A program made the position numbers and the translations under genes. Positions 9,016 to 17,562 of a DNA stretch of 64,000 nucleotides are shown here, piece by piece. Source of the stretch: Bacteroidales bacterium (GTDB taxonomy: Bacteria > Bacteroidota > Bacteroidia > Bacteroidales > UBA932); NCBI GenBank assembly GCA_017469745.1, contig JAFUFS010000004.1, positions 80,395-144,394 on the forward strand. The letters run 5' to 3'. The stretch's first letter is position 1; the number at the start of each line of letters is the position of its first letter. A model generated the notes under the pieces. The model was not told the origin of the DNA. It saw nothing but the letters and a program-made list of their open reading frames with translations, and searched no databases.

Positions 9016-9127
9016 GGGAGACATAACCTATCGGCACCACTGCCACCCTCGGCACGTTAAGAGGGGGGACCGGAGCGAAGCGAGCGGTGGGGCCGCGAAG
9101 CGGCGGTGCAGGTAGGTTATGTCTCCC
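9016..9127 (+). repeat. Hairpin repeat element, copy A (112 bases)
   Basis: Outer arms 9016-9030 (GGGAGACATAACCTA) and 9113-9127 are perfect reverse complements over 15 bases. Inside them GCACC (9034-9038) pairs with GGTGC (9105-9109). The core 9037-9107 is the same sequence as in copy B at 24805-24885 (opposite strand): 41 bases identical, then 30 bases with one difference, around a 10-base indel found only in copy B. The core contains a small GC-rich hairpin, GCCGC-GAA-GCGGC. There is no T-tract, so it is not a standard terminator. The region 8826-9155 otherwise holds only the XRE promoter and palindromes. It ends 28 bases before the next ATG. Mobile palindromic element or structured RNA are both open. 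Confidence 0.8.
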
Positions 9128-9155
9128 TGGAGGAGCAGAGTAAAGTAAGGAGAAT

Positions 9156-9407
9156 ATGGAAAAGTTGATGGAAGATTATGCCGCTTTCGAGCGGGCGATG
9201 GACGAGGGCAAGGTGTACCTCGATCTGGATTTTGAAGAAATCTGCACTGCATTGGGAGCGGACAAGGACGCTCTTGACAGGCTGATTCTGAACGAGACGG
9301 GCTATTCAGGCCAGGGACTTGTGGACTTTTATCATTCTAATTTTGCTAATGGGTCATTTTTTGCTAAATTTGCCCGGTTATACCCTTTAGCCAAAGAAGA
9401 ATCATAA
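9156..9407 (+). CDS. Small hypothetical protein (83 residues)
   Basis: Preceded by a good ribosome site (TAAGGAG, 6 bases from the ATG). Acidic N-terminal half; no signal peptide or membrane segment. Residues 20-62 (LDLDFEEICTALGADKDALD, then LNETGYSGQGLVDFYHS) resemble one helix-turn-helix pair of AraC-type proteins in spacing: 'EICxxLG ... G.S...L..FY'. Homology to that family is not established. The last 25 codons (Phe-rich, HSNFANGSFFAKFARLYPL) are AT-rich and contain the promoter of the following EF-G-like gene. It lies between the hairpin repeat and the EF-G-like gene. Function not recognised. Confidence 0.65.
   Translation: MEKLMEDYAAFERAMDEGKVYLDLDFEEICTALGADKDALDRLILNETGYSGQGLVDFYHSNFANGSFFAKFARLYPLAKEES
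9342..9372 (+). promoter_or_regulatory. Promoter for the EF-G-like gene, inside the preceding gene
   Basis: TTTG (9342-9345), a 19-base spacer, TAAATTTG (9365-9372): a full match to the Bacteroidota housekeeping promoter. The predicted transcript start is near 9379, giving a leader of about 45 bases. A second -7-like word, TAATTTTG, overlaps at 9338-9345. Confidence 0.6.
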
Positions 9408-9423
9408 TTAATCACTTATAGCA

Positions 9424-11571
9424 ATGAAGGAATATTCAACAAAAGACATCCGCAATGTGGTCCTGATCGGAAGTTCCAAGTCAGGCAAAACTACATTGTC
9501 CGAGGCCATGCTCTATGAGGGCAAAGTAATCGACCGCAGAGGTTCGGTGGAAGCCAAGAACACTGTTTCCGACAACACCGAGTTCGAGCAGACAAACCAG
9601 AAGTCGGTCTATGCAACCCCGCTCTATGCAGAGTTCGCAAACACCAAGTTCAACATCATCGACGCTCCTGGTTCCGATGACTTCTGCGGTGGCGCCATCT
9701 CCGCTTTCAAAGTCTGCGAGTCCGCAATCCTCACCATCAACGCCCAGCAGGGTGTCGAGGTCGGAACTGAGATCTTCGCCCGCTACGCCGACCAGTACAA
9801 AAAGCCCATGATCGTGGCTGTGAACGAGCTGGACACCGAGAAAGCCAACTGGGAGCACACCCGTGACACCCTCAAGGAGGCTTTCGACAAGAAGGTCGTC
9901 TTCGCACAGTTCCCTGTCAACCCTGGTCTTGGCTTCGACGGCATCGTGGATGTCATCACCATGAAGTACTATCGTTTCAAGGATGAGAACGGCAATTTCG
10001 AGGAGCTTGAAATCCCCGCTGAATATGCCGACGAGGCCGAAGAGCTTCACATGGAGCTCGTCGAGAAGGCCGCCGAAGGAGACGATGCCCTCATGGAGAA
10101 ATATTTCGAGACCATGGAACTCTCGATCGACGAGGTTCGTGCCGGTCTGCGTGCCGGTCTCGCCAAGAGGGAGGTCATGCCCGTCTTCTGCATCTCCGCC
10201 AAGAAGGACGTGGGTGTCAAGAGGCTCATGGAATTCGTCGTCAACGTCGCTCCTTCACCCGAAGGAACAGTCCAGAACACCATCGGTGGTGGTGAGCTGA
10301 AGTGCGATGCCAACGGTCCTGTCAGCATATTCATCTACAAGACTTCCGTCGAGCAGCACCTTGGTGATGTCTCCTTCTTCAAGGTGATGAGCGGTGTCCT
10401 CAAGGAAGGTGCCGACCTCGTGAATCCCGAGACCGGCAACGGTGAGCGTCTTTCCGCTCTCTATGCCGTCAACAAGAAGGACAGGGTCACTTCCATCTCC
10501 GCCGGTGACATCGGATGCGTTATGAAGCTCAAGGCCGGCAAGACCGACGTTACCCTCGCTGCAGCGGGCCAGGATGCCATCGAGCACATGGTCTTCCCTG
10601 ACGCAAGGTATCGCTGCGCCGTCAAGGCTGTCGACAAGAACGATGAGGCAAAGGTCGGTGAGGCTCTCAACAAGATCGCCGCACAGGATCCTACCATCAA
10701 TGTTGAATATTCCAAGGAACTTCGCCAGACCATCCTCAGCGGCCAGGGCGAGCAGGCTATCAACCTCGTGAAGTGGAGAATGAACAACGAGTTCAAGCAG
10801 AACATCGAGTTCCTCGCTCCGAAGGTGCCTTACCGTGAGACCATCACCAAGGTTGCTACCGCTCAGTACCGCCACAAGAAGCAGTCCGGTGGAGCAGGCC
10901 AGTTCGGTGAGGTCCATCTCCTCGTCTGCCCTTACGTAGAGGGTGAGCCCGCCGGCAACAAGTTCATGATCAACGGAAAGGAGACCATCCTCAACATCAA
11001 GTCCCAGGAAAGCTACGACCTCGAATGGGGCGGCAAGCTCGAGTTTATCAACTGCGTCGTCGGTGGCGCCATCGATCTCGGCTTCATGCCTGCTATCCTC
11101 AAGGGTATCAACGACAAGATGACCGAGGGCCCTCTCACCGGTTCCTATGCCCGTGACATCAGAGTCTACGTCTACGACGGTAAGATGCACCCGGTGGATT
11201 CCAAGGAAATCGCCTTCATCATCGCTGGTCGTAACGCCTTCAAGGAGGCCTTCCGCAACGCTGGTCCGAAGATCCTCGAGCCTATCTACAACGTGGACAT
11301 CCTCACTCCTAACGAGTTCGTAGGTCCTTGCATGTCCGACCTCAACGGTCGCCGTGGAATGATCATGAACCAGGACATGGACAAGGGATTCACCATCCTC
11401 CACGCCCGCGTTCCGCTCGCAGAGCTTTACAGGTACTCAACCACCCTCAGCTCCCTCACCGGAGGCGCCGCAACCTTCACGATGAAGTTCGCGGACTACC
11501 AGCAGGTTCCTGCTGATGTCCAGACCAAGCTTCTCGCCGATTACGCCGCCCAGGAGCAGGACGAGGACTAA
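9424..11571 (+). CDS. fusA2: EF-G paralog with degenerate GTPase motifs (FusA2/EF-G2 type)
   Basis: 715 residues with the full EF-G layout: G domain, domain II, then domains III-V (for example YRETITKVATAQYRHKKQSGGAG starting near residue 470, split here for brevity). The P-loop is present (GSSKSGKTT, 16-24). The catalytic His of the DTPGH motif is Ser84 (DAPGSDDF), and the NKxD motif is NELD (134-137). In B. thetaiotaomicron a second EF-G (EF-G2) has been reported to support translation without GTP hydrolysis during carbon limitation, under the regulator Cur. The motif changes here fit that type; orthology is inferred. It is transcribed from its own promoter at 9342-9372 and followed by a strong terminator. 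A canonical fusA must lie elsewhere. Confidence 0.88.
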   Translation: MKEYSTKDIRNVVLIGSSKSGKTTLSEAMLYEGKVIDRRGSVEAKNTVSDNTEFEQTNQKSVYATPLYAEFANTKFNIIDAPGSDDFCGGAISAFKVCESAILTINAQQGVEVGTEIFARYADQYKKPMIVAVNELDTEKANWEHTRDTLKEAFDKKVVFAQFPVNPGLGFDGIVDVITMKYYRFKDENGNFEELEIPAEYADEAEELHMELVEKAAEGDDALMEKYFETMELSIDEVRAGLRAGLAKREVMPVFCISAKKDVGVKRLMEFVVNVAPSPEGTVQNTIGGGELKCDANGPVSIFIYKTSVEQHLGDVSFFKVMSGVLKEGADLVNPETGNGERLSALYAVNKKDRVTSISAGDIGCVMKLKAGKTDVTLAAAGQDAIEHMVFPDARYRCAVKAVDKNDEAKVGEALNKIAAQDPTINVEYSKELRQTILSGQGEQAINLVKWRMNNEFKQNIEFLAPKVPYRETITKVATAQYRHKKQSGGAGQFGEVHLLVCPYVEGEPAGNKFMINGKETILNIKSQESYDLEWGGKLEFINCVVGGAIDLGFMPAILKGINDKMTEGPLTGSYARDIRVYVYDGKMHPVDSKEIAFIIAGRNAFKEAFRNAGPKILEPIYNVDILTPNEFVGPCMSDLNGRRGMIMNQDMDKGFTILHARVPLAELYRYSTTLSSLTGGAATFTMKFADYQQVPADVQTKLLADYAAQEQDED

Positions 11572-11588
11572 TCCTTGTATTTATCTAG

Positions 11589-11626
11589 AAATGACCCCCT
11601 TCTTAGGATCGGGGTCATTTTTTTTT
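11589..11626 (+). terminator. Rho-independent terminator after the EF-G-like gene
   Basis: A 10-base perfect stem AAATGACCCC (11589-11598) / GGGGTCATTT (11611-11620), 12-base loop, and a T-run through 11626. Confidence 0.9.
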
Positions 11627-11656
11627 GTTTTAATGGACGCATTTTTAATATATTTG
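11624..11656 (+). promoter_or_regulatory. Promoter for the TonB receptor operon, starting in the terminator T-run
   Basis: TTTG (11624-11627) taken from the end of the terminator T-run, a 21-base spacer, TATATTTG (11649-11656). The predicted start of transcription is near 11663, about 22 bases before the TTG start codon. Confidence 0.6.
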
Positions 11657-11684
11657 GGTTTATATTGATATAAAGATCAAATAT

Positions 11685-14600
11685 TTGAACAAACTTAACA
11701 TATTCCTGACGGCAATAGCCATCCTGATCGGTTCCGGAGTAGCAGCCCAGGGGCTCGTCAATGGCAGCGCCACGGAAGATTACGCCTCTTTGTTCAGGGG
11801 TACTCTTCCCAAATCATATCCATTCAAGTACAATGGTACCTACTATTGGGACACAAAGCAGTACCAGGAGGGGAAGGTTTTCTATAACGGAAAACTCTAT
11901 GAGCATGTGTTCCTCAATGTGGACGCGTATCAGAAGCAGCTTCTAGTAAGTCCGGTGCAGAACTTCACTCCCGTAATCGTGTTCCGCGACCAGGTCGCCT
12001 GGTTCACGATGGGGGAAAAGGTTTTCTGGAACCTTCGCTATCTCGGCTATACAGAAGCCCCTGAGGGTTTCTTCGAAGTGATGCGGGATGGCCAGGTCCC
12101 TCTGCTCTGTCAGGTCAAGAAATCCCTGGCATTCAATAACAACAATAATAACGGGGCCATCATCGGTTATAATGATCCTGACTATGATACTTCGATCTAC
12201 TCGTTTTTCCAGATTAAGCGTAAGTACTATTCGCTTGAAAATGGCAAGCTTAAGCCGCTGAGCAAGAGGGCTTTCCGAAAAAGAATGAAGCAGGACGGAG
12301 GTGAACCGTCATTGACTGCGGAGACGGTTGCCTGGCATCCTGGCTCTGAGACAAGCTTGTCCGCAATCATTCCTGAGGCATCGCTTCCCGGTCAAGGTAC
12401 CGGGCTTCCTTCCGGCTATTTCGATGAAGTTAAGGAGGACACCCTTACTGTCACGTACGCGGACAATGCCGTGATTACTTCCTATAAGAATAAGGTATAC
12501 ACCATCGGATCGGACAATAGGTCAAAGTCCGGAACGAATACTGTCGAAGGGACAGTCATCGAATACGAAACTGACTTGCCTTTGCCGGGAGTCGTGGTCT
12601 TCGATGACAACACTTCTACCTACACCAGGACGGATGCTCGCGGAAGGTTCAAGATACGGCTCCCTTCTGGAGAGAACGTCCTGAATTTCAATGCGGAATC
12701 CAAAGAGCCCCTGGCCTTGAAAGTGATTGTCCTATCCGATGGCGTCATGGATGTGATAATGACGGAAAAGGTAACCATGCTTAAAGGGGTTGTGATCTCG
12801 GCGGAAAGCATGGCTAACCACCGGACCACATCCCTTGGAGTGGAAAGGCTTGGAGCCAAGACTCTGAATAAGCTTCCTACTGCTTTCGGCGAAGGAGACG
12901 TTTTGAAGGCTGTCCTGACATTGCCAGGAGTGAAGAGCGTCGGAGAGGCTTCTGCCGGTTTCAACGTGCGCGGAGGCTCTGCGGATCAGAATCTTATCCT
13001 TTTCAACGAGAGCACGATCTACAATCCTACCCACATGTTCGGAATCTTCTCTGCGTTCAATCCTGACGTGGTGGACAATGTGGAATTGTTCAAGAGTTCC
13101 ATCCCGGCAGAATACGGAGGCCGTGTGTCTTCCGTCCTGAAGGTCAAGTCCAAAGAGGGTGATTCCCAGAAATGGAAAGGTTCTGCCGGAATCGGACTGC
13201 TGACCAGCAGACTCCAGTTGGAAGGTCCTTTACGCAAGGGGAAAACCACAGTTGTAGGCAGTGCAAGGACAACATATTCAGATTGGATCCTGGGCCTTCT
13301 GCCTGAGGACAGCGAGTACTCCGGAGGCAAGGCAGATTTTTTGGATGCGAATCTTGGCGTGACACACCGTTTCAACTCCAGGAACACCCTTCAGGCATTC
13401 GGCTACTTTGCAAGGGATAAGTTCGTTTTTGGTGCAGACACCACCTTCCACTACCAAAATTACAACGCATCCTTGATTTTCAAGCACAGGTCTGACAACG
13501 GAGGAACGCTTGACCTGAGCGGAGGATACGACCATTTCGACAACAGGGTGTCGGTGTACTCTTGGAACTATGCTGCATATGACATCAGCACTTTCATCCG
13601 TCAGGCCTTCCTGAAAGGTAACCGTACCCTTCCGTTGAATGATTCCCACATTCTTTCGTATGGTGTTCATCTGTTGGGATATGGATTGGATCCGGGCATC
13701 CAGAGACCTTATGGTGAAGAATCTTCCATCCGCGAGCGGAGCTTGGACAGGGAATACGCTATGGAGCCCTCCCTCTACGCTTCTGACAGTTGGACTCTTA
13801 CAGACCGTTTCTCCCTCGACGGAGGAATCCGTCTGTCTGGTTTTTACGCTCCAGGGCCGGGTGCTTTCTATGCCGGACCTGAATATCGACTATCAGGAAA
13901 GTTCACATTAGCGGACAACCTTTCTATTAAGGGCGGCATCAACACGATGCGTCAGTATATTCATCTGATTTCGAACACTTCAGCCATTTCCCCCATGGAC
14001 ACTTGGAAGCTGTCGGATTCCGACATCCGGCCCACCAAGGGATGGCAGGCTGCCTCGGGAATATATTGGACCAGCCTCAACTCAGGCATCGACTATTCCG
14101 CTGAAGCTTACTATAAAGGTTCTACCAACCATCTGGACTACAAGGCTGGTGCGACTCTGGTCATGAACGAAAATCTGGCTGAAGACCTGGTGCCTGTCCG
14201 TACAAGTTCCTTTGGAATAGAATTCATGGCAAAAAAGACAACCGGCAAGCTCACAGGCTGGGCTTCCTACAGTTATTCCAGGGCCAAGTTCCGTGAGATG
14301 TTGGATCGAGGCAATGAAACGATCGCCGGCGGCAACTGGTACCATGCTCCGTATGATAAACCTCATGAATTCAAGCTGGCTTTCAACTATGCCCTTACTC
14401 ACCGTTACAGCTTCTCAGTGAATGTGGACTATTCCACAGGCCGGCCTGTTACCATCCCGATAGGAACCTACACCTATCTCAATTCTTGGAGGCTGGCATA
14501 TTCTGAAAGGAATTCCCATCGTATCCCGGATTATTTCCGTACAGACGTGGCTTTCAACATCGATCCTGGCCATTACCTGCTGGCCTGGGCTCACGCAACC

Positions 14601-14747
14601 TTTACCATCGGAGTCTACAATGTGACCGGCAGGAAGAATCCCTATTCAGTGTTCTATAAAATATCCAACTACGGTGCCACCAGCGGGCACATGCTCTCGG
14701 TGTTTGCAACCCAGATCCCTTACGTCAACCTTAACCTGCTGTTCTGA
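11685..14747 (+). CDS. TonB-dependent outer-membrane receptor with carboxypeptidase-like regulatory domain
   Basis: 1020-residue outer-membrane beta-barrel for TonB-driven uptake. Order: signal peptide (1-22), an unusual N-terminal region of about 270 residues rich in Tyr/Lys with an Asn6 run, a CarboxypepD_reg-like domain (about 284-355, VEGTVIEYETDLPLPGVVVF), plug (about 385-490, GFNVRGGSADQNLILFNE), then the barrel ending in aromatic NLNLLF. No ATG fits the start; the frame opens with TTG at 11685, directly giving a normal signal peptide. The stop overlaps the DUF4249 gene start (TGATG). It is not a SusC (no SusD follows). The ligand is unknown. Confidence 0.9.
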   Translation: MNKLNIFLTAIAILIGSGVAAQGLVNGSATEDYASLFRGTLPKSYPFKYNGTYYWDTKQYQEGKVFYNGKLYEHVFLNVDAYQKQLLVSPVQNFTPVIVFRDQVAWFTMGEKVFWNLRYLGYTEAPEGFFEVMRDGQVPLLCQVKKSLAFNNNNNNGAIIGYNDPDYDTSIYSFFQIKRKYYSLENGKLKPLSKRAFRKRMKQDGGEPSLTAETVAWHPGSETSLSAIIPEASLPGQGTGLPSGYFDEVKEDTLTVTYADNAVITSYKNKVYTIGSDNRSKSGTNTVEGTVIEYETDLPLPGVVVFDDNTSTYTRTDARGRFKIRLPSGENVLNFNAESKEPLALKVIVLSDGVMDVIMTEKVTMLKGVVISAESMANHRTTSLGVERLGAKTLNKLPTAFGEGDVLKAVLTLPGVKSVGEASAGFNVRGGSADQNLILFNESTIYNPTHMFGIFSAFNPDVVDNVELFKSSIPAEYGGRVSSVLKVKSKEGDSQKWKGSAGIGLLTSRLQLEGPLRKGKTTVVGSARTTYSDWILGLLPEDSEYSGGKADFLDANLGVTHRFNSRNTLQAFGYFARDKFVFGADTTFHYQNYNASLIFKHRSDNGGTLDLSGGYDHFDNRVSVYSWNYAAYDISTFIRQAFLKGNRTLPLNDSHILSYGVHLLGYGLDPGIQRPYGEESSIRERSLDREYAMEPSLYASDSWTLTDRFSLDGGIRLSGFYAPGPGAFYAGPEYRLSGKFTLADNLSIKGGINTMRQYIHLISNTSAISPMDTWKLSDSDIRPTKGWQAASGIYWTSLNSGIDYSAEAYYKGSTNHLDYKAGATLVMNENLAEDLVPVRTSSFGIEFMAKKTTGKLTGWASYSYSRAKFREMLDRGNETIAGGNWYHAPYDKPHEFKLAFNYALTHRYSFSVNVDYSTGRPVTIPIGTYTYLNSWRLAYSERNSHRIPDYFRTDVAFNIDPGHYLLAWAHATFTIGVYNVTGRKNPYSVFYKISNYGATSGHMLSVFATQIPYVNLNLLF

Positions 14748-15886
14748 TGAAAAAGTTTTTTGTTCTAATACTGATGCTCTCTGGGTTGGTGTCTTGTATC
14801 TACCCTTACAATCCTGACATTGATGGGGCGACTGATGACATGGTTGTCATTGAGGGCACCATCATGCCAGGAGGCACGTCCACATTCAGTTTTTCTAAGG
14901 TGTATCCACTCAAGAGAAACGGACTTCACGAAAATGTCGTGGGCCGTGCCTGGGTGGAAGACGATCAAGGTAAAGTCTATCAGCCCTCATCCCAGAATCC
15001 TTCTTCAAGCGTAGAGATTCCCATGGAAAATGCATCATCAGACCGGAGATACCGGATGACATCCGAAATTGGAGGGAAGATATATTCAAGTGACTGGCTG
15101 GAGCCCAAGGCCCCGCCGGTGATTGAGAATATCGATTTTTCTCTCTCAGAGGATTCTACGTCTGTCGTGGTGGGCGTCACCCTCAGCGGAGGTAAAGAAG
15201 GAACTGGGTATATCGGCCTTGCATTCGAAGAGACTTGGGAGTTCCACACTGACTTCATGGGCGAGTATTATCTCGACACGTTGAGGTGGTCAGTCGAACC
15301 TTTGCAGTCGCCTTATCCCAACTACTGGTGTTGGAGGTCGAGAACCTCCGGGATGTACCTGGTGTCTTATGCTGAATTGACCTCAGACAGGCTTCCGTCC
15401 AAACCCATCCAATCTTTCAGTTGCTCGGACAGCCGCAATCATAAGCTGTATTCGATCAACGTAAAGGCCGTCACCTTGTCTGAAGAAGCCTACAAGTACA
15501 TCCAAAATGTGGGAATGATCTCGGAGGGGCAAGGCAGTCTTTTCTCTCCGAATCCAGGGGAAATGGCAAGCAACATCATCTGCGAGTCCAATCCCGATCA
15601 AAAAGTCGAAGGGTATGTCACTGCAGGCCAGGCGACAACGAGTCGAGCTTTCCTGGACAGCAGGTTCTATCATTACAGACTTCCTTCTACAAACAACTTT
15701 TTCATCCCCGGCCCGATGGACAATTATAGGGAGCTGTACCAGAACAAAGTCTATCCGATTGCTTTCATGAGTCTTCCTACAGGGGAGAACAATGAATATG
15801 TTGACGGTATCTACTGGGGTCCGCTCCGTTGCATAGACTGTCTCGTTGACGGAGGAACCAAGGATAAACCAGATTTTTGGCCATGA
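14747..15886 (+). CDS. DUF4249 lipoprotein
   Basis: 379 residues. Signal peptide with lipobox GLVSC (Cys near residue 17), followed by YPYNPDIDGATDDMVVIEGT, typical of DUF4249 proteins, which regularly follow TonB receptors of this class in Bacteroidota. Mostly beta-rich, predicted surface or periplasmic lipoprotein that works with the receptor. The start overlaps the receptor stop by one base and the stop overlaps the next start (ATGA), so translation is coupled across the three genes. Molecular function is not established for the family. Confidence 0.85.
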   Translation: MKKFFVLILMLSGLVSCIYPYNPDIDGATDDMVVIEGTIMPGGTSTFSFSKVYPLKRNGLHENVVGRAWVEDDQGKVYQPSSQNPSSSVEIPMENASSDRRYRMTSEIGGKIYSSDWLEPKAPPVIENIDFSLSEDSTSVVVGVTLSGGKEGTGYIGLAFEETWEFHTDFMGEYYLDTLRWSVEPLQSPYPNYWCWRSRTSGMYLVSYAELTSDRLPSKPIQSFSCSDSRNHKLYSINVKAVTLSEEAYKYIQNVGMISEGQGSLFSPNPGEMASNIICESNPDQKVEGYVTAGQATTSRAFLDSRFYHYRLPSTNNFFIPGPMDNYRELYQNKVYPIAFMSLPTGENNEYVDGIYWGPLRCIDCLVDGGTKDKPDFWP

Positions 15887-17556
15887 TAAAGAAGCTGTTG
15901 TTCATTCTGTCATGCGTGACATTGTCGCTGTCCCTTTGGGCATCGTCGCCTGTGGAGAGGATTTTCGTGTCTACAGACAGGGAGGTCTACATCGCCGGAG
16001 ACATGGTCTGGTGTTCATTGTTCTGCCTGGATGGCAAAGGCAGCCTCTCTTCCCAGAATGCAGTTTCTTATCTGGAACTCATCTCTTCTGACGGTACTGT
16101 TGCTGAAGCGAAGATAGGTTTGCTTGGTGGCCGCGGTTGCGGAAGTTTCAGGATTCCGGTGACGGTTCCTACCGGCATGTACCGGCTTGTAGCCTACACA
16201 GCCAGCGAGGCTAACGAAGAAGGAACCCCGTGGATGTCAGGATCACGTATCCTGACGGTCTTCAACACGACCTCCACTGCCAGGGTTAAAGACGGGGTTG
16301 AGATAGTGGATGAGAAGACCTACGAATCATTCAGGAGGGAAGAACCGGCCGGCCTTGGCCGGCTGGCGCTCAATGCTCCTGCCAGAGTCAGAAAGGGAGA
16401 GGATGTGAACCTTGTTGTCCTGAATGAAGGCCCGATGGCTGATCTCTCGTTGTCTGTCTACCATGAGGATGACATCGTTCCATCCCCTCAGGACAACACC
16501 ATCGAGAGTTTTCTTAAGTCTCTTCCTGGTTCTGCTGAACCGGTCGTGACCGGTAGCAGGCCTTTGGAGTATGACGGAGAGATAATCCACGCCAGGATGA
16601 GGGGAGAGATGATGGACACTTTGGATTATGCCGTTGCCACTCTGTCTTCCGCAGGCTCTCCTTCGAACCTGTACATCGGAGTTACCAGCAACGACGAAGT
16701 CTTTTTCCACACAAACAACATTTACGGCGACCGGGAAATCGTCTGTGAGGTATCCCGCCTGGACAAGAAGTCAGGGGTGATCGAAATCGAGAATCCTTTC
16801 CTTTACCCGTCCGCCGGGGACTTGCCTAAGTTGTTGCTCAGCAAGTCTCAACGTGAGAGTCTGTCTTTCAGGAAGAAGACCCTTCGGGACGAGAAAACCC
16901 TCATGCTGGACACCTTGGCGACATTCCTCCGGCACCGTGAAGATCTTCTTCTGGAGAGCTCTCCTTTGAAGCATTACCATCTGGATGACTACACCAGGTT
17001 CAGTTCAGTACGCGAGATTCTGGTAGAGATCATCCCCTCCCTTGCACTTCGTAGGGACAAGGGGCGGTACTATATGACCATGATGGCTTCCGACGCTACT
17101 GATTCCTACAAGGCACGTGTCGGCAATCTGCTCGTGATGATGGACGGGGTAGTCCTTTCCGATCTTAACAGCCTTTTGGATTTTGATGCCATGCTGCTGG
17201 AGGACATCGACATCTATCAGCAGGCGATAGTTTGCGGGAGGGCCGCCTACTCCGGAGTCGTCAATTTCATCACCAAGAAAAACTACGTTACAGCTCTTAC
17301 TTTCCCGGCCAATGTCAGGGTCGTGGATTTCAAGGGAGTTTCTTATCCCGTGGCGTACCTCGGTGACGTTCCGGAAGGAGCAGCAGACACAAGACAGGTC
17401 CTTTACTGGCACCCTGCTTTGAGCCTGGAGAAAGGCGGACAAGTGAGAACCGTCCTCCATGCACCATCTTACTCCGGCCGTTTCAGGATCGTGGCTGAAG
17501 GCCTTTCAGAAGATGGTATACCTATCCACCAGGAGAGGATATTCGAAGTAGAATAA
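15883..17556 (+). CDS. MG2-like / TonB plug-like secreted protein, third gene of the receptor operon
   Basis: 557 residues. Signal peptide (MIKKLLFILSCVTLSLSLWA), then a macroglobulin MG2-like beta domain (about 22-130: IFVSTDREVYIAGDMVWCSL, then PTGMYRLVAYT). From about residue 400 a stretch resembles a TonB plug (NLLVMMDGVVLSDLNSLLDF, then GRAAYSGVVNFITKKN), and the C-terminus is again Ig-like. Similar proteins accompany TonB receptors and DUF4249 lipoproteins in Bacteroidota. The ATG at 15883 forms an ATGA overlap with the upstream stop; a TTG two codons earlier is less likely. It ends 6 bases from a convergent gene. Role inferred from context: accessory or surface partner of the receptor. 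Confidence 0.75.
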   Translation: MIKKLLFILSCVTLSLSLWASSPVERIFVSTDREVYIAGDMVWCSLFCLDGKGSLSSQNAVSYLELISSDGTVAEAKIGLLGGRGCGSFRIPVTVPTGMYRLVAYTASEANEEGTPWMSGSRILTVFNTTSTARVKDGVEIVDEKTYESFRREEPAGLGRLALNAPARVRKGEDVNLVVLNEGPMADLSLSVYHEDDIVPSPQDNTIESFLKSLPGSAEPVVTGSRPLEYDGEIIHARMRGEMMDTLDYAVATLSSAGSPSNLYIGVTSNDEVFFHTNNIYGDREIVCEVSRLDKKSGVIEIENPFLYPSAGDLPKLLLSKSQRESLSFRKKTLRDEKTLMLDTLATFLRHREDLLLESSPLKHYHLDDYTRFSSVREILVEIIPSLALRRDKGRYYMTMMASDATDSYKARVGNLLVMMDGVVLSDLNSLLDFDAMLLEDIDIYQQAIVCGRAAYSGVVNFITKKNYVTALTFPANVRVVDFKGVSYPVAYLGDVPEGAADTRQVLYWHPALSLEKGGQVRTVLHAPSYSGRFRIVAEGLSEDGIPIHQERIFEVE

Positions 17557-17562
17557 CCTATT

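Noticed and set aside
9016-9127. Hairpin copy A as an ordinary terminator
   Set aside because: No T-tract on either side and a loop of about 80 bases. It also does not follow a gene on either strand: the XRE gene reads away from it.
8391-9407. XRE regulator and 83-residue protein as a toxin-antitoxin pair
   Set aside because: They are divergent, separated by 330 bases including the hairpin repeat, and the small protein shows no toxin fold. Toxin-antitoxin pairs are normally adjacent and cotranscribed.
12138-12155. Run of AAT/AAC codons giving Asn6 in the TonB receptor, as a possible phase-variable repeat
   Set aside because: The run is of mixed triplets, so slippage would change length in whole codons and not switch the frame; it is also short.
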